Positions 25,671-33,933 of a DNA stretch of 64,000 bases are shown here, in pieces. This DNA is from JADGNZ01 sp963715895 (GTDB lineage: Bacteria > Acidobacteriota > Thermoanaerobaculia > Gp7-AA8), in contig OY970284.1 of assembly GCA_963715895.1 (NCBI GenBank), positions 1,984,001 to 2,048,000 on the forward strand, read 5' to 3'. Within the stretch, counting starts at the first letter, position 1; each line of letters opens with the position of its first letter. The translations under genes and the position numbers were made by a program. Below the pieces are notes generated by a model. The model was not told the origin of the DNA, searched no databases, and saw nothing but the letters and a program-made list of their open reading frames with translations.

Positions 25671-25974
25671 GCTTTGTTTTACGCCCGAAGCACAGCGAAA
25701 CTTGAAGGAACTTGAAGCACGGACGAGGCAAGGCTTATTCAGGCAGGTCAGGAAGACCCTGGGCTTGCTTGAAACGAACCTCCGTCACCCGTCGTTGAAC
25801 ACGCATTTGTACCGTTCGTTACACGGGCCCAAGGGGGAGGAAGTCTTCGAAGCGTATGTCCAGAACCGGACGCCGGGCGCGTTTCGAATCTTTTTCTACG
25901 ATGGCCCCGACCGGACCTCGGGACAGAAGCGAATACCGGTCCTGACAATCGTTGCGATCACGGCACATCCGTGA
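25651..25974 (+). CDS. RelE/ParE-family toxin
   Basis: 107 residues from ATG 25651 (or ATG 25657); the open frame extends further upstream but that part is antisense to sense in the antitoxin frame. Sequence pattern: FTPEAQRNLKELEARTRQGL, YRSLHGPKGEEVFEAYVQ and PGAFRIFFYDGP, then IPVLTIVAITAHP, the beta-strand order of RelE/ParE toxins. These either cut mRNA on the ribosome or poison gyrase. Coupled with the preceding antitoxin by overlap. Second toxin-antitoxin unit between the cheY-like and cheA genes. Confidence 0.75.
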   Translation: MTMSNRELCFTPEAQRNLKELEARTRQGLFRQVRKTLGLLETNLRHPSLNTHLYRSLHGPKGEEVFEAYVQNRTPGAFRIFFYDGPDRTSGQKRIPVLTIVAITAHP

Positions 25975-26023
25975 ACCTTCTGCTCCCGACGCCCACCCTC
26001 CCACCCAGTACAATGCCCCCCGA

Positions 26024-28060
26024 ATGACCAAAGAAGACGATCGGGCCAGGGATGAGTTCACCAGCGAGGCGGAGGAGCTGCTCGACACGCTCTCGCGGGA
26101 TCTCGTCGAATTCGAGTCGCAGGGGCGGGATGTGCGGCCCGAGGTCATCAACAAGATTTTTCGCGAAGTGCACTCGCTGAAAGGCCTGGCGGGGATGCTC
26201 GGCTTCGGGGAGATCTCGGAGCTGTCGCACAGTCTCGAGGACATGCTCGACCGGCTGCGGATGGGGAAGATCGAGATCACCAAGGAACTGATCGATCTAC
26301 TCTACGACGCGGTCGATTCGCTCAACCGGCTGGTCATCGGTATCAACGATCCGGCGATGGGTGGCCTCGTCGACATCACCGGGTTGACGCGGCGCATCCA
26401 TCAACTGGCCACCAACCAGCCCCACAGGGCGAACGAAGATCCGTTTGCGGATCTTACGCTCGACGAGCAGACGAAAAAGTCGCTCACCGAGTACGAGGAG
26501 CATCGCCTTCTCGAGAACGTCAGGGCGCGGAACCATATCCTGGCGGTCGAAGTCCGCTTCGACTTCGCCGATTTCGATGAACGGCTGCGCGCGCTGACGG
26601 AAACGTTGAGCAAGGCTGGCGAGGTCATCTCCACGCTGCCGGCCATCGACAGCAGCGGCGGTACCGGGATCGCCTTCCGGCTTCTGTACGGATCGATGCT
26701 CGGCGAGGAGGCCGTTGCCTTACTCGTTCCCGCGGGGCAGGTGCTCTCGCTCAGGAGACATGAAGTGCCGGCAGCGGGCAGCGCACCCGAAGCCGCCGCC
26801 GAGGCTCCGGAGGAAGACCTGTCGCTTCGCTCCATCTCGCAGACCGTGCGCGTCGACATCAGCAAGCTCGATCACGTGATGAACATCGTCGGGGAGCTGA
26901 TCATCGAGAAGACGCAGCTCGACTCGCTGACGCGGTCGCTCCATCAGGGCGAGGCCTTGCAGCAGGCGCGGATCACGGCGCATGAATTGACGAAGATCGC
27001 CCGCAACCTGGAGCGCAAGCTCAACGAGCTGCAGCGATCGGTCATCGAGACGCGCATGGTTCCGGTCGGACAGATCTACGCGAAGCTTTCCCGCACCGTA
27101 CGCAAGGTGGCCCGTGAGCTGAACAAAGAAATCGAGCTGGTGCTGCGCGGCGAGGACACGGAGCTCGACAAGGTGATGGTCGAGGAGTTGACGGATCCCT
27201 TGATGCACATCATCCGCAACGCCCTCGACCACGGCATCGAGCCGGCGGAGGAGAGGGCCGGCAAAGGCAAGAATCCGATCGGCAAAGTGACGCTCAACGC
27301 GTATCAGCAGGGGAACTCCGTTGTCATTGACGTCACCGACGACGGGCGCGGGATCGATCCGGAGGTGGTGCGCAAGGCGGCGGTGAAGAGAAACCTCATC
27401 GCCCAGCACGACCCGTTCGACCAGCAGCGTGCCTACGAGATCCTCTTCACCCCCGGTTTCTCGACGGCGGCGGTAGTGAGCGAGATCTCGGGCCGGGGAG
27501 TCGGGCTCGACGTCGTCAAGAAGAACCTGCAGGAGTTGAAAGGATCGATCGACATCCTCTCCGTCCCGGGCGAAGGAACGACCTTCCGGATCATGCTCCC
27601 GATCACGCTGGCCATCATCCAGGCGCTGATCGTGCGTGCGGCCGGCGACCAGTTCGCCATTCCGCTGACGTCGGTCGAGGAATCGCTGCGCATTTATTCG
27701 CGCGACATCCGCACTGTAGAGCGGCGCGAGGTCTTCACCCTGCGCGACTTCACCCTTCCGCTGCTTCGCCTTTCCGATGCCTTCCACCTCGACAGCGACC
27801 GCGATGAGTCGCCGGACGCGAAGTGGTTCGTCGTCGTCACGCGCTCCGGAGAAAAGGTGGCCGGCATCCTCGTCGACGAGCTGGTGCGCCAGCAGGAAGT
27901 GGTGATCAAGTCGATCGGCGAGCGGCTGAAGACCATCCCCGGCATCGCCGGTGCCACGGAAGTAGGGGAGGGGGAGATCGTGCTGGTGATCGACGTCGGG
28001 ACGTTGATCGAACAGTTCGGAGGAAAGGCGCGGGAGGCGCGGGCGGGGGTTTTGGTGTGA
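26024..28060 (+). CDS. cheA: Chemotaxis-type histidine kinase CheA
   Basis: 678 residues from ATG 26024; the frame is open further upstream but the sequence there is not conserved-looking. Domains in order: Hpt with phospho-acceptor His50 in EVHSLKGLAGMLGF; a linker; dimerisation helices (VRVDISKLDHVMNIVGELI); ATPase with N-box HIIRNALDHGIE, G1 DDGRGIDPEVV and G2 SGRGVGLDVVKKN; C-terminal CheW-like domain (LALIVRAAGDQFAIPLTSV). A typical P2 domain is not obvious. It should phosphorylate the CheY-like and CheB proteins of the cluster. It is the core of the pathway here, without a receptor gene in the window. Confidence 0.95.
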   Translation: MTKEDDRARDEFTSEAEELLDTLSRDLVEFESQGRDVRPEVINKIFREVHSLKGLAGMLGFGEISELSHSLEDMLDRLRMGKIEITKELIDLLYDAVDSLNRLVIGINDPAMGGLVDITGLTRRIHQLATNQPHRANEDPFADLTLDEQTKKSLTEYEEHRLLENVRARNHILAVEVRFDFADFDERLRALTETLSKAGEVISTLPAIDSSGGTGIAFRLLYGSMLGEEAVALLVPAGQVLSLRRHEVPAAGSAPEAAAEAPEEDLSLRSISQTVRVDISKLDHVMNIVGELIIEKTQLDSLTRSLHQGEALQQARITAHELTKIARNLERKLNELQRSVIETRMVPVGQIYAKLSRTVRKVARELNKEIELVLRGEDTELDKVMVEELTDPLMHIIRNALDHGIEPAEERAGKGKNPIGKVTLNAYQQGNSVVIDVTDDGRGIDPEVVRKAAVKRNLIAQHDPFDQQRAYEILFTPGFSTAAVVSEISGRGVGLDVVKKNLQELKGSIDILSVPGEGTTFRIMLPITLAIIQALIVRAAGDQFAIPLTSVEESLRIYSRDIRTVERREVFTLRDFTLPLLRLSDAFHLDSDRDESPDAKWFVVVTRSGEKVAGILVDELVRQQEVVIKSIGERLKTIPGIAGATEVGEGEIVLVIDVGTLIEQFGGKAREARAGVLV

Positions 28061-28090
28061 TGTTCTGGTGTGATGATGAGAGTCAAAGGC

Positions 28091-28197
28091 AATGTTGATT
28101 GTTGAGTGTTCAATGTTGAATGTTGAATGAGGGGACGCGGGTTGGGACCGGTTTTCCATTTCAACATTCAACATTGAACATTCAACATTGAACACTC
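28091..28197. repeat. Heptamer-repeat hairpin (TGTTGAA words)
   Basis: Five to six heptamers (TGTTGAT, TGTTGAG, TGTTCAA, TGTTGAA) at 28092-28130 face inverse copies (CATTCAA, CATTGAA) at 28156-28195. Same word family as the repeat at 21987-22074. Lies between cheA and the ATPase gene. Confidence 0.87.
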
Positions 28198-28226
28198 GCA
28201 GTTCAGCTGTCTGACGTCCACATACC

Positions 28227-29063
28227 ATGTTCGAAGAATTCTTCGGCTTCACCACCAAGCCCTTCGGCAAAACGCCCGATCCGGGGTTCCTGTACGAGAG
28301 CCCGCAGCACGGCGAGGCGCTGGCGCGGCTGGAGTATGCGGTCGAAGAAAAGGAGTTGTCGCTGCTGGTTGGTGAGATCGGATCGGGGAAGACGACGTTG
28401 TCGCGCGCGCTGATCGACCGCATCGGTGAAGCGCGTCCGGTGATCCTGTTGATCAATCCGCGTCTGACGCCGGCGCAACTCCTGCGCTCGATCGCCTCGG
28501 GGCTCGGTCTGCAGCCGGCGCGCTTTCGCAATGACCTGCTCGATCAGATCCACACCAGGCTCTTCGAGCTCTATGAAGAGGGGCGCGAGCCGGTGCTGAT
28601 CATCGACGAAGCGCAATTGATCCCGACGAAGGCGACCTTCGACGAGATCCGGCTGCTGACGAATTTCCAGCTCGACGATCAGAATCTGCTGTCGGTGCTG
28701 CTCATCGGCCAGCCGGAGCTGGAGACCCGTCTCGATCGCCCGCACTACGCGCCGCTGCGGCAGCGGATCGGGATGCGCTACCGCCTGGGCCCCTTGTCGT
28801 TCGAGGAGACGGAGCGCTATATCGAGCACCGTATCCGCGTGGCCGGAGGGTCGCGCAGTCCGTTCACGGGCGAAGCCGTCCGGGCCATGTACGACGTCAG
28901 CGGTGGAATTCCGCGCCTTCTCAATACGATCGCCACTACCGCGTTGCTCGATGCCTTTGGCGACGATGCGCGCACCATCGACCCCGCGCGGATCGCCGCC
29001 GCCGCGCGCGAGCATCGCCTCCGCGATGCTGCAACTGCGGTAGAAAGCCACGTGCATGGTTGA
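28227..29063 (+). CDS. ExeA/GspA-like AAA ATPase
   Basis: 278 residues. Walker A GEIGSGKTT at 49-57, Walker B LIIDEAQ near 127-133, sensor-like LIGQPELE and the arginine region RQRIGMRYRLGPLSFEE are the pattern of ExeA/GspA-type ATPases (also called AAA_22), with the N-terminal YFGFTTKPF-like start (FGFTTKPFGKTPDPGF). In secretion systems ExeA helps place the secretin; in other clusters homologues act as switch proteins. There is no peptidoglycan-binding domain. Overlap of eight bases with the cheW gene suggests a role in this signalling pathway. Confidence 0.88.
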   Translation: MFEEFFGFTTKPFGKTPDPGFLYESPQHGEALARLEYAVEEKELSLLVGEIGSGKTTLSRALIDRIGEARPVILLINPRLTPAQLLRSIASGLGLQPARFRNDLLDQIHTRLFELYEEGREPVLIIDEAQLIPTKATFDEIRLLTNFQLDDQNLLSVLLIGQPELETRLDRPHYAPLRQRIGMRYRLGPLSFEETERYIEHRIRVAGGSRSPFTGEAVRAMYDVSGGIPRLLNTIATTALLDAFGDDARTIDPARIAAAAREHRLRDAATAVESHVHG

Positions 29064-29739
29064 TCTCGCGAAGATTCGGAAGAAGGCGAAGGCCACTGGC
29101 CGAGGGCCGGGAGCCGGGAGTCGGGAGCCGGAGCAGGTTCCGGCGCCGGCGCCCGAGCCGGCGGTCGTCGTTGCTCCAGAACCGGAATCAGCTCCTGCTC
29201 CTGCTCCGACCCCCGACCCCCGACCCCCGACCCCCGCCTCCCTCAAGCTCGAGCAATTCAAACAGATCGCCGGCAAGCGCCGCGAAGGCTTCATCGAACA
29301 GAAAGCGGAGACCACCGCTGCCAATCAGGTCGAGTTGCTCAGCTTCGTCATCGCCGGCGAGCAGTACGCGGTTTTGATCGATCACATCGTAGAAATCGTC
29401 ACGCCGCGCGACGCCACGCGCGTGCCGAATGCCGATCCGACGATCGTCGGGATCATCTCCCTGCGCGGGACGATCGTGACCATCATCGACGTCCGCCGCA
29501 AACTGCGGCATCCCCCGGCCGAGGCGGGCAACGAGACGCGCATCATCGTGGCCGAACGCGCCGGCGAGACCCTCGGCTTCGAAGTCGACCGCGTTCTTCG
29601 GGTACTGAAAGTCGATTCGGCCGCGATCGAGCCGCACCCGGTCGTGCACTCCAGCGAGCTGAGTGAGGCGGTCCGAGGCGTCTTCCGGTACGGCAATGCG
29701 TTGACGATCCTGCTCGATTTGGACAAGCTACTGGCCTGA
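29056..29739 (+). CDS. CheW-domain adaptor with Pro/Glu-rich N-terminal linker
   Basis: 227 residues. A short basic start is followed by residues 15-57 that are proline-, glutamate- and alanine-rich and encoded by heptamer repeats. Residues about 92-225 are a CheW domain: LLSFVIAGEQYAVLIDHIVE, GIISLRGTIVTIIDVRRKL and GFEVDRVLRVLKV. CheW couples CheA to receptors. The long linker suggests a tethered adaptor. Start ATG 29056 overlaps the ATPase gene. Confidence 0.92.
   Translation: MVDLAKIRKKAKATGRGPGAGSREPEQVPAPAPEPAVVVAPEPESAPAPAPTPDPRPPTPASLKLEQFKQIAGKRREGFIEQKAETTAANQVELLSFVIAGEQYAVLIDHIVEIVTPRDATRVPNADPTIVGIISLRGTIVTIIDVRRKLRHPPAEAGNETRIIVAERAGETLGFEVDRVLRVLKVDSAAIEPHPVVHSSELSEAVRGVFRYGNALTILLDLDKLLA
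29101..29238 (+). repeat. Heptamer-repeat hairpin inside the cheW coding sequence
   Basis: GAGCCGG, GAGTCGG, GAGCCGG words at about 29106-29130 face CCCCGAC repeated three times at about 29213-29235. The arms are inverse complements, no stop codon is created, and they encode the linker before the CheW domain. Confidence 0.8.
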
Positions 29740-29747
29740 CCTGACCA

Positions 29748-30611
29748 ATGGATCTCATCTGCAAGCAATGTGGCGCGAGATTTCGCGCGGCGATTCCGGA
29801 GCCGTTTACGCGGCCGGTACGCGTGGCCTGTCCCTCGTGCAGCAGCCAGATGGTCCTCAAGCCGTCCGCGGATGCGACGCATGCCCGTCCGGTGGCGGCG
29901 CCGCCGGAACGCGCGCCGGATCAGACGGCGCCGGCGCCGAAACGGCGCCGCGTTGCCGTGATCGCCGATGAGCCTCGTCCCTTCCGCTCGTTCCTGGCCG
30001 AACATCTCCGCCGCCTTGGATTCGATGTGAGCACATTCGAGACCGGCGAGCCGGCGTTCGATTTCATCCGCCGCACGCGCGCCGACCTGGCCATCGTCAA
30101 CGTCTATCTCAAGGGGCGGCTCGGCGTGGAAGTGACCGAAGACATCCGCGGCGACTCCACGCTCGAGCAGACACGTGTGATCCTCATCGGCGCGCTCTTT
30201 CGCGCCAACCGCTTCCGCGCCAATCCGACGAATCTGTACGGCGCCGATGAATACATCGAAGAGCAGATCCCGGAACGGGAGTTCCGGCAGATCATCCGCA
30301 GACTCTTCCCCGAGGTCGGTCACACCGACGAGTTCCCCCTCGAGCCGAAGGAATACGACGAAGCGCGGCGGCTGGCCCGGCTCATCCTCAGCGATATCGT
30401 GATCTACCACCTGGAAAAGGTTGAGGAAGGGATCCGCGACGACAATTTCTTCGAGGTGCTGAAGACCGAGATTGCGGAAGGGCGAGCCTACTACGACTCG
30501 CGCGTTCCGCTGCGCGTGCGCCAGGACACGGAGATTTTCTCCGAAACGCTGCAGCAGTTCGTGCGGATGAAACGCGAGGAGATTGAGCGCGTGATGACGG
30601 GGACGGATTAA
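29748..30611 (+). CDS. Zinc-ribbon protein with receiver-like domain lacking the phospho-Asp
   Basis: 287 residues. An N-terminal zinc ribbon has Cys5-x2-Cys8 and Cys28-x2-Cys31. After a Pro/Ala linker, residues about 68-185 follow the receiver fold (VAVIADEPRPFRSFLAEHL, DLAIVNVYLKGRLGVEV), but the phospho-acceptor Asp is Asn118. A helical C-terminal region (residues 200-285) follows with no known match. It comes eight bases after cheW, so probably is a non-phosphorylated adaptor of the chemosensory pathway. Confidence 0.78.
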   Translation: MDLICKQCGARFRAAIPEPFTRPVRVACPSCSSQMVLKPSADATHARPVAAPPERAPDQTAPAPKRRRVAVIADEPRPFRSFLAEHLRRLGFDVSTFETGEPAFDFIRRTRADLAIVNVYLKGRLGVEVTEDIRGDSTLEQTRVILIGALFRANRFRANPTNLYGADEYIEEQIPEREFRQIIRRLFPEVGHTDEFPLEPKEYDEARRLARLILSDIVIYHLEKVEEGIRDDNFFEVLKTEIAEGRAYYDSRVPLRVRQDTEIFSETLQQFVRMKREEIERVMTGTD

Positions 30612-30612
30612 T

Positions 30613-30775
30613 GAGTTACAGGGTTGCTGAGTTGCAGGGTTGCTGGGTTTCTGTGTTGCCGCGCAATGATGCCCAGTACCGTTCGTCGACCTGTCCGCGT
30701 GACGACCGGCCCACCCTCAGCAGCCGAGCAACCAGGCAACAAAGCAACCAAGCAACCAAGCAACCAAGCAACCGA
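30613..30775. repeat. Octamer-repeat hairpin (GGTTGCTG words)
   Basis: Six words eight bases apart (AGTTACAG, GGTTGCTG, AGTTGCAG, GGTTGCTG, GGTTTCTG, TGTTGCCG) at 30614-30661 face five copies of GCAACCAA-type words at 30727-30771, with a loop of about 65 bases. Between the zinc-ribbon gene and the HEAT gene. Confidence 0.87.
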
Positions 30776-30780
30776 CAGCC

Positions 30781-33006
30781 ATGACCACCGCCGACCCTCA
30801 ACTCATCGAACAAGCCCGCTCGGCGGATCCGGATGCGCGGCAGAAGGCGGCCTATCTCGTCGCGCATACGGTGGACGAGCGCGACTACCCGCTGATGTTC
30901 GAGCTGCTCGGCGACAAAGACTGGCGCGTGCGCAAGACCATCGTCGATGGATTCGTGCGCGATCCGCAGCCGGAGGTCGTGGCCGGACTGCTCGATGCGC
31001 TCGCGGACGCGGAGAACGCCGGCAAGCGCAATTCCTCCACCGAGGCGCTGATCAGGATCGGCGAGGACGCCATCATCCCGATCGTGGAGCGGCTGCGCGT
31101 CGAGACCGACGTCGACGTCCGCCTTTCGCTGGTCAATCTCCTCGGCGATCTGCGCAGCAGCGACGCCTTCGACATTCTGGTCGAATCGCTGGAAGGGGAG
31201 CCGGACATCAACGTCTCCTCGTCCATCGTCTCCTCGCTCGGCAAGTACCGCGATGCGGCCGCGCTGCCGCATCTGTTGCGCGTTCTGCAGCGCGAGGATC
31301 TCTGGCTGAAATTCCACGCCATCGAGGCGCTCGGCGAGATCGGCGACCGCGCGGCGCTGCCGGCCATCCTGGCGTTGTACAGGGAGAAATCACTGCGCAA
31401 GCCTGTGCTCGAGGCGATCGGCAAGATCGCCGACGTCGGCACCGTGTCGTTCCTGCTGCGCATCATCTCCGCCGAGGACAAACTGAATCTCACCGCGTTG
31501 CGTGCACTCGTCCGCATCGCCGAGGCCAGTAAACCGAGAATCGTGGAACAGGCGGAGCGGCTGCTCATCCAGCGCAAGTTCCGCGAATCGTTCCCCGAAT
31601 CGAAGATCGAGCCGCTCATCGAGCACCTTCACGCCACCCCCAAGCGCGATGTGAAGGCCTTCATCCTCAAGTTCCTCGGCTGGTCAGGTGATGTACGCGC
31701 GCTTCCCGAGCTGATGGAATGCCTGGAGCATCCCGACTCGGCGGAGACCGCTTCGCAGGCACTGGTCGACTTCGGTCCAGGCGCCGTGCCGGCCATTCTG
31801 GAAGCGCTCCGTACCGCCGATGAGGACGAGATCATCGCCCTGCTCCTGCGCGTGTTGAATGTGATCGGCGGAAGCGAGTCCGGACCGAATATCCTGCCGC
31901 TCCTCGACCACGACAATCCGATGATCCGCCGGCTGGCCATCGAGACGCTGGGCGAGATCGTCGATCCGCGCTCGATCGATTACCTCCTGGCCAAGCTCGA
32001 TGACACCGACGTGGCCTCGCAGCAGGCGGCCGTCAACGCCATCCCCGTGCTCGTGGCCGCCTTCCCCGAGATGAAGGGCCAGGTGCTGTCGAAGATCCGC
32101 AGACTGCTGCAGAACCCGTCGGTGCCGATGAAGCTCAACTCGCTCTCCGTGTTCGTCAATATCCAGGGCGAGGGTTACCACGACGAGTTGCTGCTGGCTT
32201 CGAAGGACAGCGATGCCGTGATCCGCCAGAAGGCGGTCTCTCTGATGGGCAAGTTCAGCGAGGAGCGTTTCGCCGACGCGCTCGTGCTCTCGCTGGCCGA
32301 TGAGGCGACGGCGGTCCGGTTGGCAGCCATCAACGCCATCGTCAGACATCGTCCGGCACAGGGACTGGAGCCGCTGATCAGCTCACTGGAAGACTCCGAC
32401 ATCTGGATACGCACGGCCGCCGCGCAGGCGCTCGGCGAGTACCGTCACCGCGATGCCATCGAGCCGCTCGTTCATCATCTCGATACCGACCTGCCGCCCG
32501 TGCGCATCGCGGCCATCGAAGCATTGGGCAAGTCGGGCGACGAGCGGGTGAAGGGGGTGCTCTTCAACTGCGCGCACGAGTCGGATCTGGAGGTGCGCCG
32601 CGCGGCCATCCTCTCCCTCGGACGCGTGCCGGGCGAGGAGGTCTTCGACTACCTCATGTTCGCCACGACGGATGACGACTGGCGCATCCGTGCCGCCGCG
32701 GTGACCGCCGTCGCGGTCCGCGGCGACCGGACGGCACTGCCGGCGCTCTACGCCGCGCTGCAGGATCCCGACACGTACGTGCAGCAGTCGGCCGTCCTGG
32801 CGCTCGACAAGCTCCCCGACCGCGAGTCGTTTCCGTACCTGTTCCGGGCGCTCGAGAACAGCGCCATCCTCGACGAGGTCTCCGACCTCTTCGTCCGACA
32901 CAAACAGCTTTATCGCGATCTCCTGGAGGAGGCGTGGCGTACGGCCGACAGCCGGCGCGAGATAGTGATCGCGGCGATTTTGCAGGCGATGAAAGAGAGG
33001 GGATGA
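30781..33006 (+). CDS. Large HEAT-repeat protein
   Basis: 741 residues made almost wholly of HEAT/PBS-lyase-type repeats about 31-36 residues long, e.g. LPHLLRVLQREDLWLKFHAI, IRRLAIETLGEIVDPRSI, IRIAAIEALGKSGDERVKG-like segments and WRIRAAAVTAVAVRGDRTAL. There are roughly 18-20. No enzyme, membrane or export motif. An alpha-solenoid of this size is a docking platform; position between the pseudo-receiver and cheR suggests it scaffolds the signalling complex. Confidence 0.92.
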   Translation: MTTADPQLIEQARSADPDARQKAAYLVAHTVDERDYPLMFELLGDKDWRVRKTIVDGFVRDPQPEVVAGLLDALADAENAGKRNSSTEALIRIGEDAIIPIVERLRVETDVDVRLSLVNLLGDLRSSDAFDILVESLEGEPDINVSSSIVSSLGKYRDAAALPHLLRVLQREDLWLKFHAIEALGEIGDRAALPAILALYREKSLRKPVLEAIGKIADVGTVSFLLRIISAEDKLNLTALRALVRIAEASKPRIVEQAERLLIQRKFRESFPESKIEPLIEHLHATPKRDVKAFILKFLGWSGDVRALPELMECLEHPDSAETASQALVDFGPGAVPAILEALRTADEDEIIALLLRVLNVIGGSESGPNILPLLDHDNPMIRRLAIETLGEIVDPRSIDYLLAKLDDTDVASQQAAVNAIPVLVAAFPEMKGQVLSKIRRLLQNPSVPMKLNSLSVFVNIQGEGYHDELLLASKDSDAVIRQKAVSLMGKFSEERFADALVLSLADEATAVRLAAINAIVRHRPAQGLEPLISSLEDSDIWIRTAAAQALGEYRHRDAIEPLVHHLDTDLPPVRIAAIEALGKSGDERVKGVLFNCAHESDLEVRRAAILSLGRVPGEEVFDYLMFATTDDDWRIRAAAVTAVAVRGDRTALPALYAALQDPDTYVQQSAVLALDKLPDRESFPYLFRALENSAILDEVSDLFVRHKQLYRDLLEEAWRTADSRREIVIAAILQAMKERG

Positions 33007-33056
33007 GGGACGAGGGGCGAGGGCCCATTCCCCTCGTCTCTCGTCGCTCATCCCTG
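33003..33056. repeat. Heptamer-repeat hairpin (GACGAGG words)
   Basis: GATGAGG-GACGAGG-GGCGAGG after the HEAT gene stop faces CCCTCGT-CTCTCGT-CGCTCAT before cheR, with a 5-8 base loop. Confidence 0.7.
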
Positions 33057-33060
33057 CATT

Positions 33061-33912
33061 ATGTCCACATTCAATCTGTCCCTGAACCATCATCTCGATC
33101 TGCCTGACGACGTGTTCAGGCTGATGCGGGATCAGATCTACAAGCGGACGGGGATGTGGTTCTCGGATACCTCGAAGTACCTTCTGCAGAAACGCCTCTC
33201 CCCTCGGGCGCGGGAGCTGAACTTCGACTCGTTCCAGAAATACTTCTACTTTCTGCAATATGACCCGCGCGCCGAGGCCGAGTTCGATCAGATCTACGAC
33301 CTCGTCACCACCAATGAGACCTACTTCTTCCGCGAGCCGGCGCAGCTAACGGCCTTCACCGACGAGATCGTTCCCGAGATCCTCGAGCGCAAGAGCGTGA
33401 AGAAGGTCCGCATCTGGTCGGCCGGATGCTCATCGGGGGAGGAACCATATTCGATCGCCATGCTGCTGTCGGAATCGGGACACTACGCGCACGCCGCCTT
33501 CGAGATCTTTGCCAGCGACATCAACCAGCAGGTCCTGGCCAAGGCGCGCAAAGGCCACTACCGCGAGAGCGCCTTCCGCGCAACCGAGGTGCATCTGCGC
33601 GAGAAATACTTCACGCGGAACGATGATGGCTCCTGGCAGATCCACGACGACATCCGCAACCGCGTCTCGTTCGGCCGGCTGAACCTCTACGATGAGGCCC
33701 GCGTCTCGCTCCTGGGCCATCTCGATGTCATCTTCTGCCGCAACGTCATCATCTATTTCGACGACGTCTCGAAGCGCGTGGTGGTGACGAACTTCTACAA
33801 CCGCCTCGTCGACACCGGCTACCTCCTGCTCGGCCACAGCGAGTCGCTGATCTCGCTCTCGACGCAGTTCAAGCTGCGGCATCTGAAGAACGACATGGTG
33901 TATCAGAAGTGA
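33061..33912 (+). CDS. cheR: Chemotaxis protein methyltransferase CheR
   Basis: 283 residues. N-terminal four-helix domain (FRLMRDQIYKRTGMWFSD) and a C-terminal SAM-binding domain: TTNETYFFREPAQ, VRIWSAGCSSGEEPYSIAML, FEIFASDINQQVLAKARKG and LDVIFCRNVIIYFD are CheR signatures. CheR methylates glutamates of methyl-accepting receptors, so a receptor must exist elsewhere in the genome. Its partner CheB lies 5 kb away, separated by unrelated genes on the opposite strand. Confidence 0.96.
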   Translation: MSTFNLSLNHHLDLPDDVFRLMRDQIYKRTGMWFSDTSKYLLQKRLSPRARELNFDSFQKYFYFLQYDPRAEAEFDQIYDLVTTNETYFFREPAQLTAFTDEIVPEILERKSVKKVRIWSAGCSSGEEPYSIAMLLSESGHYAHAAFEIFASDINQQVLAKARKGHYRESAFRATEVHLREKYFTRNDDGSWQIHDDIRNRVSFGRLNLYDEARVSLLGHLDVIFCRNVIIYFDDVSKRVVVTNFYNRLVDTGYLLLGHSESLISLSTQFKLRHLKNDMVYQK

Positions 33913-33933
33913 GGGGTGGCACCTCGTGGTACA

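Noticed and set aside
26720..28531. 603-codon antisense frame over cheA and the repeat hairpin
   Set aside because: It runs through the heptamer hairpin and has no motif; cheA on the plus strand is certain.
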